From assembly GCA_951802195.1 (NCBI GenBank), contig OX637625.1:1364001-1428000 (forward strand): DNA of 64,000 bases. The letters run 5' to 3'. Every line of letters begins with the position of its first letter. Position 1 is the stretch's first letter. Of this stretch, positions 43,840 to 55,295 are shown one piece after another. Origin of the DNA: Tausonia pullulans (Eukaryota; Basidiomycota; Tremellomycetes; Cystofilobasidiales; Mrakiaceae). The notes under the pieces were generated by a model. That model was not told the DNA's origin. It worked only from the letters and a program-made list of their open reading frames with translations, and did not search any database. Both the position numbers and the translations under genes were made by a program.

Positions 43840-46215
43840 TCAAGCCTTCTTCGCGTTCCGCTTCTCCGCCGCTGCCGAACTCCTGACCCTGCTCTTCTTG
43901 GCCTTGAGCCCAACGCCGGGCTTCTTCTTTCCCGCAGCGCCTCCGGCGTGCTTGTCGATCTTGACCTTGTCGCCCTTGCCTCCGCCAGCAGTGATGAGCT
44001 GTCGCTCCATTGCGACCTTCTGCTTCTTCTTGGCCATACGGTGGGCCATCCGGTCCGCGTCGGCCTGCTTGGCAAGTTTGCGGTCCTCCTTCGAGAGGTC
44101 CTTGATCGCCTCGCCGAGCTTGGGGTTGCCCTTGGGAATCGGGCCAGCCGCAGCGGGCCGAGGGCGGCGAGAGGCGAACGACTCTGGGATGGAGCCCGTC
44201 GGGAGGACAGAGTTTGGCGCGACGGCCGGGTCGGTCGAGGACTTGGGCTTGGACGGAAGCGACTTGCATCGTTGGACACGAAGCGTCCGCTTGGCCAGCT
44301 TGCGCTTCTCGTCGGGGAGGGCAAGGATCTCGTCGACGCATTCTCGGTCCTGAGAAGAGAAAAGGGATATAGAGCGTCAGAAGCGATGCAAACTGGCGGA
44401 CTTGAACGGTGGCGATGTACCCTGAGAGCGACGTAGGCGAAGCCCTTGCCGAGTCCTGTAGCCCGGTCACGGACGATTCGGACGCTGGAAACCCACTTGC
44501 CCTCCTCGCCACCCTGGCCCTCTGGCAGCTTGGGAGGCGTTCCCTTCTCTTCCGTGAGCGCTTTCTCGAACCAAGCCCGAACATCCTCCTCCTTCGCGGA
44601 GAACTCGAGGTTGCCGACAAAGATCGACTTCTTGGGGTCCGTTCCCGCGACCCAGAGCGTCGACGTCGCGCGGGCCGTAGTCGCTAGCGCAGCGTTGGCG
44701 CGGACGCAGTCGACGCGAATCGTGCGGTTCTCAAACGTCGTGCCGTTGCAGTGCTGGGCGGCGAGCGCAGCGGCCTCAAAGGGGTTCATAATGGGCCGAA
44801 CGTTGGCAGATCGGTCGGGTGCCGGGTAGGCGAAGACGATGTAGGCGTTGACATGGTCGGCGTCCGGGTGGAACTGAAAAGCGAGCGAACCAAGTCAGCG
44901 GACCGAAAGACAGTATGCCAAACACGGAAAGAAAGAAAGGGCGCCACTCACGTCCTTCTTAATGAATGCAACCTTGCGCTTCTCGCCCGGCGTAAGGTAG
45001 CTCTTTCCCTTATCAGCTTCGGCCTCTCCACCCTTGCTACCCTCCTTGGCGATCATGATCTCCTCGCGCCACGAGCGAGCGCGCTCCTTTGCGCGCGTCT
45101 TGGCACGGTTCTCCTCCTCCTTCTCCGTCTCAGCAGGAAGCTCCTCCGTCGGCTTAGAGAAGGCGATCGACCGGAAGCGAGTGGACTCTATCTTGGCCGT
45201 CGGAATCGAGGCGAGGATGTGCTTGTGCAGGAGGTGAAGCAGAGGCTATGAGGCATCAAAGTGTGCGCGCGCGTTAGCAATGCTCACGACGCGACACGCG
45301 CTGATCTAGACGTCAAGAAGGGACAGTGCAATCTTACCTTGCTCTTGGCCACCTCGACACCGAGGTTGCCAACAAAGATCGTCCTCCGGTCGCGGTCCTC
45401 CCTTGTCTCGTCCTCAGGCACATAGCGCTTCGCCTTGACCTTCTTCGCCTTGCCGGCGTCCATGGACGCACCGGGAAGGAGCGTCTCGTGCATGGGGAAG
45501 CCCTCGGCCGTCAAAATCGTCGTCGAAGGCCCAGCCTCGTCGCCAGAATCCGGAGCCATGTCCGCCTCGTCGTCCGAAACAGCAGCAGCAGCAGCAGCGA
45601 CAGCAGCGGCGGCTGTGCGAGGCGCGACGACAGCAAGAGCGGCGGCCTGGGCCTGCTTCTTCTCGTATGCCTCCTCGAGACCCTCCTCTTCATCCTCCGA
45701 GTCGTCATCGGCGTCCATGGCCTCGGCGGCGGCAGCAGCGCGGGCGGCGGTGATGCCCTGAGAGAGCTTGCCTGGCTGAGCTTGAGCCTGATGGGGCGGA
45801 AGATCACGCTTGCGCTTGGATGACGTCGAAACGCCGGTAGCGGGGGGTCGGGGAGCGGCCGGAGGGGGAGGAGGAGGGGGGACCGCGTATACGAGCTGAG
45901 GAGGACAGAGGAGAAGTATGAGGGGGGTCAGGGCGCGGCGCTTCGAAGGATTGCCTCGGTACGACAGCAACAACTACGACGTACACTCTGCTTGAAGAGC
46001 GAGTCGAGCTCGGTGTCAATCTCGACAGCAGGCGCGGACTCATTGGCTTGCTGAGTCGCCGCCTCCTTGGACTTCTTGCCCGACTTCTTCTTCTTCGGCA
46101 AAGGTCCGTCGTCGGCGGGTGACGCGACGGCAGCAACCGGCGCGGCGGCGGCTGAATCAGATGTCTTTTTTCTGTCCTTCTTGTCCTTTTTGGGCTTGGT
46201 GACGTCCTTGGGCAT
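43840..46215 (-). CDS. NOP12: Nucleolar protein 12, RNA-binding (two RRMs)
   Basis: Pre-60S ribosome assembly factor. The start is MPKDVTKPKKDKKDRKKTSD (46215), a Lys-rich head. An Ala/Glu-rich acidic region follows (EDEEEGLEEAYEKKQAQA). RRM1 begins RRTIFVGNLGVEVAKSK, is interrupted by a long insert, and continues HVNAYIVFAYPAPDRSANVR. RRM2 has KSIFVGNLEFSAKEEDVRAW and ATGLGKGFAYVALR with DRECVDEILALPDEKRKLAK. The tail is very basic (GKKKPGVGLKAKKSRVRSSA) and ends NAKKA, stop 43840-43842. The RRM pair with a split RRM1 and a basic tail fit Nop12/RBM34. It converges on CTP1, with 60 bases between stops. Confidence 0.92.
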
Positions 46216-46405
46216 GCTGAGCGAGAGAGGGTGAGGTGATGTTGGTGGTTAATGGTCAGAAGGACGCGCGCTCTCCAAATCTGGTCCGCTCGCGCGGCGC
46301 GCCTCGCCGGCCACGGACCTTGGCCGACCGACTCGCGTCAAGCCGGCGGCTCGCCCTCCACCTCTACCTCTTCCAGCTTTCGACGAACATCATCCATTGC
46401 AAACT
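46216..46405. promoter_or_regulatory. Short divergent promoter, NOP12 / 2OG oxygenase
   Basis: Only 190 bases separate the two start codons, so the genes probably share a bidirectional promoter. No motif recognised. Confidence 0.55.
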
Positions 46406-47476
46406 ATGCCGCCCCGACGACCTCAACCTGTCGCCGAGCGTGCATCAGCAGCGCCGCTTCTTCCGCCCTCGGTCGTCTTTCCTCCGCTAGAGCCCAAGTT
46501 TCTTAAGAAGTCTAAAGTCGAAACATTGCTGGAGGATCAGATTGTGGTCATTCATGTGCGTCGGGGTCCTGCCTAGCAGGGTCTACTCATGGATGAAGAT
46601 CTGATTGCTTCTGTCTCCTTTAGGACGCATTCTCTCCCTCGGAATGCAAGGTGAGGTGGAGTAGAGCCGGACGCGTTGAAACGCGTCTCTGTCTCGCATC
46701 CAATGACCTGAGTACTGACGCGATTGTCTCACAAGGCATACGTGAATATGTTTGAGTCCCTCCAGATGATTCCGAGTCCGCCCGCGAAGCGTGGAGAAGC
46801 CAAACGGACGAACGGTGAGGCCAACTCCTTTGAGCCATCCCAGACAGCTAACCCTGATCAATCTCGCTGGGATATGGGTCCTCCAGACCGATTTTCGACA
46901 ACTTCGACCACCTTCGCCAACACTTTGTATCACGCGACGGGTATTGGCACGCTCGTTACGGACTGGCCTTCAGTGGTTCACCCGTCGCGCACTCCGCGGG
47001 GTCTCTCGGAGAATATTCGCATCTACTCCTACAAAGAGGGAGAGCTCTTCGTGCGTGGTCTTATTCAGAGTAAATCTGATGAGACTAATTTGAACGCTGA
47101 TCTGACGCTTGCTTGTTACAGGCCAAGCACTACGATGAGTCGAAACGTTCTGACGCGCATCCGTCGTGGCACTCCGAGTGGACACTTCTCATCTACCTGT
47201 CCGATTGTGAAGGAGGCGAGACCATCTTCTATCTTCCGGGGAGACATTCGGGCGAGATTCGTGTCAAACCAAAGGCGGGGATGGCGCTACTCCATCGACA
47301 TGGCAGCGGGAGGGAGTGCCTGATCCATGGTGTGTCGTCTCATCAATGCTGAAATCGGACCAGGGATTGAGACTGACCCAGTTGGGTCTCCAATCAAATC
47401 AGAGGGGGCGCCTGTCAAGAGGGGACGCAAATGGATCCTTCGATCTGACGTCCTCTTTGGCGCAACAGATTCGTGA
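46406..47476 (+). CDS. 2-oxoglutarate/Fe(II) dioxygenase
   Basis: The start is MPPRRPQPVAERASAAPLLP. Later exons give SKVETLLEDQIVVIHDAFSP, YVNMFESLQMIPSPPAKRGE, KRTNDRFSTTSTTFANTLYH and SENIRIYSYKEGELFAKHYD. The core follows as WHSEWTLLIYLSDCEGGETI, KPKAGMALLHRHG and CLIHEGAPVKRGRKWILRSD, stop 47474-47476. The HYD motif (HxD), the His of CLIHEG and the Arg of KWILRSDVLF form the expected Fe(II) and 2OG ligands of the P4H-like double-stranded beta helix. The substrate is unknown; close fungal relatives are annotated only as oxidoreductases. It is divergent from NOP12 over 190 bases. Confidence 0.85.
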
Positions 47477-48551
47477 GGGAAGCAGTGGTCCTTAAGACAT
47501 TTGCGAACTTGTGGGTTCGTGCTCTGCTCTTTCTCGCTTGTAGCCTGTCCTGATCTCGTTTGGACAAGATGATAAAAAGTAAACCCTACACTATGTCCCA
47601 CCAGCGTCGGACACTGCCTACTTCCACCATGACGGCGCAATACTGTCATTTACATGCTGCAGCGAGTGAAGACTTTGTTTTCGCGGCGCTGTGATCGGTC
47701 GCGCACAGCCAATCGGAGGTTCACCGGCGTCAGCCGTATGGATCACATGGTCTCTTTGCTTAAGAAGTACTTCTCTCGCCCGACGGGACACGTGCCGTTC
47801 GCTTAACGCCGTTTTTTAAGATGCTCGCTGTTGACATATCCATGACATGACCCAGTTACGCTGCCATTGATGCAACGTTGCGGGAGACACCTCCACCCTC
47901 GGCAGGCCATTTGGCGTATGGCATGACAAGGACAGCGGCTTCGGCAGCGCACGTTGCAAGAAGGAGAGCGGAAATGAAGCACACGTTTCGAAGGGATCGT
48001 CGAAGACTCTCGGACCGACAAATTGTTCGACGTCCTTTCCTCCTGTCTCTTGATTTCGCATTGTCAAGAGGGCCGTCATTTACCTCAGTATCCATGCAGT
48101 TGATCTATTCTCAGCCAGTGCCATGACTTGTAGTCTCCTTTCGTGTCTTATCGATTGACTGGCGTGAACCTGGACTGGTCCGGATCGCTGGACCGCGACG
48201 GGGGGGGGGTCTTGGCCAGTTGATTTCCTCCGACGATTATCTCCGGTCCCTGTTAATCCTTGCTTCCTCACCTCCGGATAGGGCCAGTTGCTGGCGATCC
48301 GAACGTTCTTCCCAACATGTGCAACGTGCTCCATGCGGACCTTCGCCAAGAAACCCCTGAGTACAGCATGACTGAGAAAATAGACTGGGCCGACTCCGAC
48401 GTGCGTGCGTGTTTTCTTTCTCTCTCGCTCAGTCTTTCTCTACTGAGCTCCATCGTCTCCTCATTTCTACATCTTTTTTTCATCTCCCAGTTCATTCTCA
48501 ACCACATCTTCCTTCACATTCCCCTCTTCATCTTCCTTCCTCGGAGAAAAG
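47477..48551. other. Intergenic, about 1.1 kb
   Basis: 3' flank of the oxygenase gene, unique sequence without a recognised gene, and the CT-rich leader of the RNase gene (48410-48550). Open stretches on the minus strand (47803-48349) show no family motif. Confidence 0.5.
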
Positions 48552-50600
48552 ATGCTCGGACTTCTTCTTGCCACTTCAGCTTTCGCCTCCTTCGCTTCGG
48601 CCAGGCCCGCTGCCCCCCAGACCGGCAGCACCCAGCTCCTCACCAACCGCGATCGCCTCGTTGCTGGTCTCCCTGTCCTTTCCCAGCCCAGAAGGCTCTA
48701 TCGGGAGGGCCGCAAGCGCCAGGCTGGTGCTAGCCAGGTTCCCTCGCCTTCGCAGGTTCCGGGGTCTGTTACTCGCTCTGTGTGCGCCAACACGCCGACT
48801 AGCTCGTTCCCTCTCTCGTGTTCGGCCGACGCAGTGGGTGCAGACACCTGCTGCACCACCTCTCCTGGAGGGCACATGCTCTTTACCCAGTGTGAGTGTC
48901 TTGAACGAGTGTTGGGGTCCATCTCTTGCGCCGCGCGGGGTGTTGATCCATCCGCCTGTCACATCCTCGATCTCGATCTCGCTTTTGCTCAGTTTGGGAC
49001 TCCGGAGCCACCACCTCTACTGGTCCCGCGGACGCATTCACGTATCATGGAGCGTGGCCTGACAAATGTGATGGCACGTACGAGCAGGTATGTTCCCAAG
49101 TTTAGAAGGTGTCCGATAGCACACGGAGCTGTCAGATACTCTGGAGGCTCCGCTGATTTCGCGCGCTTCCCCACGGCACAGTACTGCGATCCGAACCGCC
49201 AATACACCAATATCACCGCTATCCTCCAGTCCTTCGGTGAGACTGAGCTTTTGGCCGATATGAAGGTCAACTGGCCCGACTACCAGGGCAATGTAAGTGT
49301 CTCGGCCGTCAGGCAGCCGCTTCGGACTCTCTGACGCTCGACCCGCGGTTCTTCCTTCAAACTTGATCAGGATGATTCGTTCTGGTCGCATGAACAAGGC
49401 AAGCACCAGACCTGCATCTCCACCCTTAACCCTGAGTGCATCGTCGACGTGAGTGTAACGTTTCCGTCATTCCCACTCTCCCCAGCCCTCCCACCCCCCC
49501 CCCCCCCCCCTTCTCCCTCTTCCCGCACTCCTCGGCTAGCCCCTGACGACCAGCCTCTTTGTAGTTTGTCCCTACGCTCGACGTTAAGGTTTACTTCAAG
49601 AGGAGCGTTGAGGTCTTCAAAACGCTTCCCACCTACGACTGGCTCAAGGCTGCTAGCATTCTGCCCTCGCTCGACCAAACTTACACTCTCGCCGCGATCC
49701 AGGGCGCTCTCGAGGCTGCCCATGGCGGTGGCGTTAACGTCAACTGTAATAAGTAAGGCCACCCCAATTTGATCCTCGTACTAAAGCCAGAGAAGAACCT
49801 GACCTGACTCTTGGCTCCTTCAGCGGTGTCCTTACCGAGATTTGGTACCACTACCGCACTCAGGGATCCTTCATCGACGGCGCCTTCATCCCCGCGCCGC
49901 TCGTCGGCTCCCTTTCGACGTGCCCTAGGTGAATCCCCTTCCAACTTTTATCTGAGCAGCACTGAATGCTGACAATGTTACCTTTACCCCTCAGCACTGG
50001 TATCAAGTACTACCCTAAGTACGTCGATCTCACCGACGGCTCTTCGACCCTCCCCACCAATCCCGGCTCGATCGTCAACGGCGCCCAGGGACGGCTCTTT
50101 GTCAAGCGTGACGGAGTCGCTGTGGTCGCTGGCGAGAACTACGTGACTGCGAAGGGTGAGTTTATGAGATCTCCCTGTCCGGAGCGCATCTGAAAGGAGT
50201 AATCCGCTAATGCTCTGCCTTTCTTCAGGCAAGTGGTACGCAAGCGGCACCCAGGGAACCTTCACGCTCAAGGAGGTTACCGGTGGTAGCTTCATCGTCT
50301 CGTCCTCCCAGGGCCCCTGCACGGTGTCCAGCGTTGACAAGTTGCTGGGCTGCGCTGCGGGCAACACGGGAACCGAGTTCGTCATTGTGCGTTGTTTTAC
50401 CTTGTCTGTGATGACAAAACGGGCTTCAAGGGACGGTTCTGATCTTTAGATGAAAAAAACAGACCTCGGACGGAACCCTCACCAACGGCGGCTCGTCCGG
50501 GTTTTCCGGCGCTGCTGTCCCCGTCGGCCAAGCTCAGACGGACATCTACAACGACGCCAGCAAGGCTGTCAAGTTCACCCTCGCATTTGTCCCCAAGTAA
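48552..50600 (+). CDS. Secreted ribonuclease T2
   Basis: RNA-degrading enzyme making 2',3'-cyclic ends. The start MLGLLLATSAFASFASARPA is a signal peptide. The mature part has SSFPLSCSADAVGADTCCTT and LFTQFWD. The first active-site block is TYHGAWPDKCDG (FTIHGLWPDNCDG in the family) and the second is SFWSHEQGKHQTC, with His, Glu, Lys, His all kept. Conserved Cys positions and WPDYQGN follow. After the catalytic part (WLKAASILPS, GVLTEIWYHYRTQGSFIDGA) comes a beta-rich C-terminal domain of about 110 residues (KWYASGTQGTFTLKEVTGGS), as in fungal Rny1-type enzymes. Stop 50598-50600. It has eight or more exons. It is probably secreted or vacuolar. Confidence 0.94.
49494..49510 (+). repeat. Poly-C run in RNase T2 intron
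   Basis: Seventeen C in the intron ending near 49564, about 55 bases before the acceptor. Confidence 0.9.
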
Positions 50601-51065
50601 AACATGCGCGGACGTTTCATTTGGGTTTGGGGCTTCAAAAGTTTAGTTTTTCGATATATGTGATTCAATCTTGGAAAACAAACAGTGGCAATCAAAAATC
50701 GCTTGCCTGAAAAGAGATAATGAGGTGTAGTTGACGTTGAACTGATGAGTTGTTTGAAATGCTAATGATGAGTGGAAGATCAGATTAAAGACCCACTTAA
50801 ATGAGAGCTTATCAAGCAGATGTCAACCTGCGGCGTCACGACAGGTCGAGAGATAGCAAGAGGCAGTCGTGTCAACAAGTAGATGCGCCTTTCGAACGTC
50901 GACGACCTTTTCAATCGATTGTGCCGCTCTCCTCCTTCCCCATAGAATCCCACGCGCGCTTTCTCTCCCACGCATCGTACATCGGTGGATTTGAGAGCAA
51001 TCCGTTTTCGGCCCTTCAGGTGAGCCGCCGGTCAAGGAAGCGTTCGAGGTTATCCGTCCACTGAT

Positions 51066-51120
<55 letters not shown>

Positions 51121-51149
51121 ATGGAGTGTTATCGTAATGGTAATTGAAC
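50601..51149. other. Intergenic, AT-richer
   Basis: 3' UTR of the RNase T2 gene and unique DNA without a recognised gene. Confidence 0.5.
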
Positions 51150-51840
51150 GTAGCTACAACGTCCTTGGGCCAGCGGGTCTCTTGAGCAGGGCTTGGAGAG
51201 TCAGTCCTGGGTTTTTCCATCTTGTCGGTCCAGACTCGATAACGAGGACTTCTTGATAACCTCGCGCAGCCGCTGTTCCTGGCGCACGTCGTGCTCGACG
51301 ACGATGTCTAACACTCACGCCTAGTTCGTCGTCAGCCTTGAGCTCTCGACGGGTTAAGAAAGCTTGAGGGTGAATACTCTCGCAACATATTCGCCAAATC
51401 CAGTTCAGAAAGTTCAAAAAGGACGACAATGCGGACGATGAGGAAGACGGGACGAGGACAAGGGCCAGCCCAACAGTCGCCACTGGATCTATGGCCTCGA
51501 TTAGCATGAGTGGACGAGCCTTATCCATGTCGACAACGTCCGGGCGTATGAATCCTCACCAAGACGGCTGGCGACTTCTTCCAGCGGCGCTCCCAGCTCC
51601 GTTACGCCTTCATCACCTGAGATCCGAACATCAAATCGAGCCAGTTCCCAGGGATCGACGCTCACTCATCTCGGACCTGTAGGAGGTCATTTTTTTTTGG
51701 TTAGATCCTATTGAAGAGAAGGACATCTCTTACGACCCGGACGACATCTCGTTGGTAGTGCTCTTGGCCCTCTTCGACCCAACAGAAGAAGGCTTCCCAC
51801 TAGAGCTCGAGCATCTCGCCATCGAATCGGTACCGCATCA
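51150..51840 (-). pseudogene. Remains of a decayed gene, unknown family
   Basis: On the minus strand these stretches look coding: YRFDGEMLEL followed, after an in-frame TAG at about 51807, by WEAFFCWVEEGQEHYQRDVV (51840-51735). Next is WELARFDVRISGDEGVTELG with APLEEVASRLG, ending at a GTGAGG donor (about 51650-51560). Then come SFLNFLNWIWRICCESIHPQ and AFLTRRELKADDELG (51430-51330), and DIVVEHDVRQEQRLREVIKK (51310-51240). The stop and an 11-base offset at about 51312-51322 between the last two pieces indicate decay. I do not recognise the family. Confidence 0.4.
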
Positions 51841-52611
51841 CCCATTTGCTGCTTCCTTTCGGATTTCAGCTGGATGAGCTGCCCGGCTCCCTTCCCTCCG
51901 CGTACTATGGGACTGGGCGGCTAGGAGGATGCTTTGGCTGTTCTCCCACTGTTGGTCCCGTTTTGAGGCAGTAGTTACCATCTTCCAACTGGAGCCACCA
52001 TCTTGCCTGACCTCTCCCAATTTCGATCTTTGAGCTAGAGTCCGGGGCACTCGTGTCTCCGCACGCTCGTCCTCGAAATCAGCCGGGGCCCGCATGTCTG
52101 AGTACGAGATCGCCAGAACCGATGACGATGGCGATTAGCACATCGGTGGATCAGCCCACCTTACAGGAGATGAAGTCGCCGCGCTTAAAACTCCGGCTCC
52201 ACTCCCTCCTCAAGTTGCTGTACAGCGGCCGCGGTGGCTACCCAGCCTTCGAGACTCTCCGGGTATTCGCGGCGAACTACTCGCTCGAGGGCGTCAAACT
52301 CGATGAAGGCACGCCGACGTTGTATCGCGATCGACGGGCTTGCAGAGCCTTCACTGGCCACTGCGCGAGTTTAGACAGTGAGAGGCAGTCTCACATTCGT
52401 TGCCAGCGGGTCGAAATTTCGAGAGTTTGGTGGTCGAGGATGGCGCGGGAAGGGTGTGCTGGGAAGGGAAGATAGTGGCGACAGCGAGTGAGAAATTTCC
52501 GGCACTGTAAGACAGACAAGCAGGCAGCGACAGGTCTTCCGTAAGAGATATAGTAATCGTCCTGTTATAGAATACCAAATTTCATCCTTCTCCTTCGCAA
52601 CCCTCCCTCGC
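51841..52611. other. Uncertain stretch beside the decayed gene
   Basis: It may hold the 5' part of the same decayed gene. A plus-strand stretch near 52190-52370 (GYPAFETLRVFAANYSLEGV) also looks protein-like, but it has no start, splice pattern or family match. I cannot decide between them. Confidence 0.3.
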
Positions 52612-54651
52612 TCAACCGTACCCGTCGAGATCGAGTGCGCTGATGAGCTGACTTCCGCCCCGATCAACCTCCTCATCACTCTCGCTGCTCTCCTCCGGCT
52701 CGTCGTCGTCCTCTTCGTCGTCGTCGTCGTCGTCGTCCTCTTCTTCTTCCTCCTCCTCCTCCTCCTCCTCTTCCCCTTCACCTTCCTCACCTCCATCACT
52801 GAAAACTGCCCCCCCATCCACCATCACTTTCCCATCCTCTGAAAAGCTCCCCAACATCTCGATGCTTGCCCCTCCATCGAGCTCGCTGCCACCTGCCTCT
52901 CGCGCATCCTCCTCGGCCCAAGCGACAGTCCTTCCCATCGACCTCCCTCGTCTCGTCTCTCCTCCCTCCAACGGCTCGCTGAGGAAAAACGCGCCCCCGC
53001 CACCACTGGGAGCGAGTTCGTCCGCATACCCTCCTCCATCGCGTGCACCACCCTCGGAAGAAACCAGCGTCTCCCCTGATCGAGCAAGTAACGCCGGAGA
53101 TCCAAACGACGACGAAGCAGACGCCGACGCTGAAGAGGCAGACGTCCCTCCCACCATGCCATGGACGGCTTCCCCGAGGGCGGCGACCTGTGGGGGTGAT
53201 GACGGCACGCCTCCTCCATGGCTCTTGAGGGCGGATCGCGGAGCGAAAGCAGAGGGGGGGAGTGGTGCTGGGAGGGCTGGTGGGGGGGAATAGCGCCCTC
53301 CTCCTGAGGGACCCGCCTTCGGTGACGAACTGCTACCGCTATTACTGTCGACAGCGGCAACGGTCGTCGGCGATCCAGTTCGATGGAGGGAAACAGTCGG
53401 AGTGTGTGGGCGGCGTGGGGAGGTGAGGGACAGGCCCGATGACGGCTGCTGGGAGGTAGCCGTGGTGGTCGTGAAGGGAGGTTGGACAGCAGCTGGCGTG
53501 AGCGAGAGGTCGTGGAATCGCTCAAGGGTGCGTGGGTCAAGGTCGTGGTACGGTTGCTGCTGCGGCTGGACTGTGCCTGTACCTGTGCCAGGGGCAGAGG
53601 AGGAAGAGGTGGAGGCGAGCATGGAAGCCGGAAACGATGAAGGCGGAGACATCGGTCGCTCTGCACCGGCGTGAAGGTGCATCGAACTTGTTCGCGAATG
53701 GCTCGGCGAGGACGGGAGCGAGTGGAAAGATGACGCTGCCCCGGCCGTTGGATGGTGAGAGGAGGTCGAAGGGAGGGACTCGTTGCTCTGGATTCGAGCG
53801 AGAGGCGTGTCAAAGGACGCGTTTGTCGCAGCGCAAGTGCCCAAGGAGGCGAACGGGGGGCTTTGAATGGGCCCAGCCGGGGAGCGTTCCTTGTCTCCTC
53901 GATCCACACGCTCCTTCCTTGAGCTTGAGGAGGAGGGTCCGAAAGGATGGGCTGCAATCGGCTTGGGTGCGAGGGGAGCCGGTCGGAGCACCCAGCTCGG
54001 AAGGGGGACCGTCGTCGGTGGGAGGGGCGGCAGGCCGAACGATGTGACGCAAGGGAGGACGGCAGTGTTTGGATCCGATGGATCCGTATCGAAGCTAGAG
54101 TTTGATTCCTCTTTGTCAGTCGGTCCAGGACAGAAAGAGAGACAGAACGCACCGTGCTATCTCCGCCGCAAGGCTTTCGGTCGACCACAGCTGCAGTCGA
54201 CGTAGGCAGCCGAGGACAACCGACGTATTGGCGCCGCCGTCCGAGCAATGGACATAGAGCGGAAGCTTTGACGGATCAAGCAAGACCTATACTGTCGCAT
54301 TTCACCCGTCAGCATGTGCGTCTGACAACGAAGTCTCGAGCGGGCACCCACCTGGAGCACGGGTTTCACGCTCTCCTTGATCCCAGATCCGAGGCTCTCC
54401 TCCCCCGCTGGGCCAACTTCGTGCCAGATGCACTCAATGCCTTCTTTCTCAGCCCAACTTAGAACACTGTCTTGCAACGGGGCACCGGTAAGGGAGACGA
54501 TCGTCTTGAGGCGGAGACGGCGAAGGAAGCGGAGGTTGCGTGGAAGCGGCGGCGAACCGCGGTAGACGTTATGGGGGAGGGGCGCGTTGACAGAAGGGCA
54601 GGAGAGGACGATGGAGAAGAAGTATGGCGGGATGAGGGGCGAGAGAGCCAT
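52612..54651 (-). CDS. Oca4/Oca6-like pseudophosphatase with long acidic tail
   Basis: The start MALSPLIPPYFFSIVLSC matches the PPYNFSIV opening of the Siw14/Oca family. Then come HNVYRGSPPLPRNLRFLRRL, LKTIVSLTGAPL, EGIECIWHEVGPAGEESLGS and GIKESVKPVLQ. The loop LPLYVHCSDGGANTSVVLGC sits where other family members have HCxxxxxR: Cys is present but Arg is replaced by Asn. LRRLQLWSTESLAAEIAR follows. The exon after the next intron gives ESNSSFDTDPSDPNTAV; an in-phase join needs a weak GTTCTG donor. The last 380 residues are Ser/Pro-rich and end in a long Glu/Asp run before QLISALDLDGYG, stop 52612-52614. Yeast Oca4 and Oca6 also lack the Arg; they act with Oca1-3 and Siw14, where inositol pyrophosphates are the known ligands. 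Confidence 0.78.
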
Positions 54652-55295
54652 GGTCGAAGGAGCAAGGGCAAGCGTCGAGAGGGAGAGGACTCGGTGAGCG
54701 CCGACGAAGGTAGTCCGTACGGCGGATCTGAGAAGGAGGAAGAAGCCTGGTCAGGTAGTGTTAAGAAGGACCATGTAGAGAATATCGAGATCTTGTTCAC
54801 CTCCGAACGAGAGCAGACCTCAACGAAGAGGAGTGCCAGATAGAGTGTCAAGACGATGGGAGTCGGGAGCGACTCGGAGAGAGCCGGCGCGTCGAAGAGG
54901 AGCCTTGTCTTCTCGTTGTCAAGCGCTAGGGAGGAAAACGGCATGTTGCCTCATTGATCACGCTCGATGAGTCGGTGTTATCAGACGTGCATTTAAGATT
55001 ATGGAAAAGGTGCATTTTGTGTCATGGCGGGAAGACCCGTAGCCACGTCGAGTGTCGAGCGCATGTGGTGTGTCAGACAAATGCAACCTCCGCGAGGTCG
55101 GGTCGTCAAAGTCATTATCGAAAGAAGAGCAAGGCGAAAGATAAGGAGTGGAGAGTGCCCATGGAAGGCGGGAGGGGGGAGGGAGAGGGAGATCTAGGAT
55201 AGCAAGGCGAGAAGCAAGCGAGGAGAGCAAAAGGGAGACGGCGGAGGGACGCCGCCAGAGATCGGGAGATGGAGCGAAGATCTCACTTGAAGACA
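54652..55295. other. Upstream of the Oca-like gene
   Basis: On the minus strand an ATG ending at 54944 opens MPFSSLALDNEKTRLLFDAP and a hydrophobic stretch, ending at a GTGAAC donor near 54801. It could be a 5' exon of the Oca-like gene, but the join is out of phase with the known start, so I left it out. The rest holds 3' flank of the next gene. Confidence 0.35.

Noticed and set aside
47803-48349. Overlapping minus-strand frames before the RNase T2 gene
   Set aside because: They do not join by splicing and show no conserved motif; part overlaps the RNase leader.
53043-54205. Several plus-strand frames over the Oca-like tail
   Set aside because: They mirror the Ser/Pro/Glu-rich tail on the opposite strand.
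54801-54944. Hydrophobic 5' exon for the Oca-like gene
   Set aside because: The splice join is out of phase with the family start MALSPLIPPY, which itself fits the family opening.
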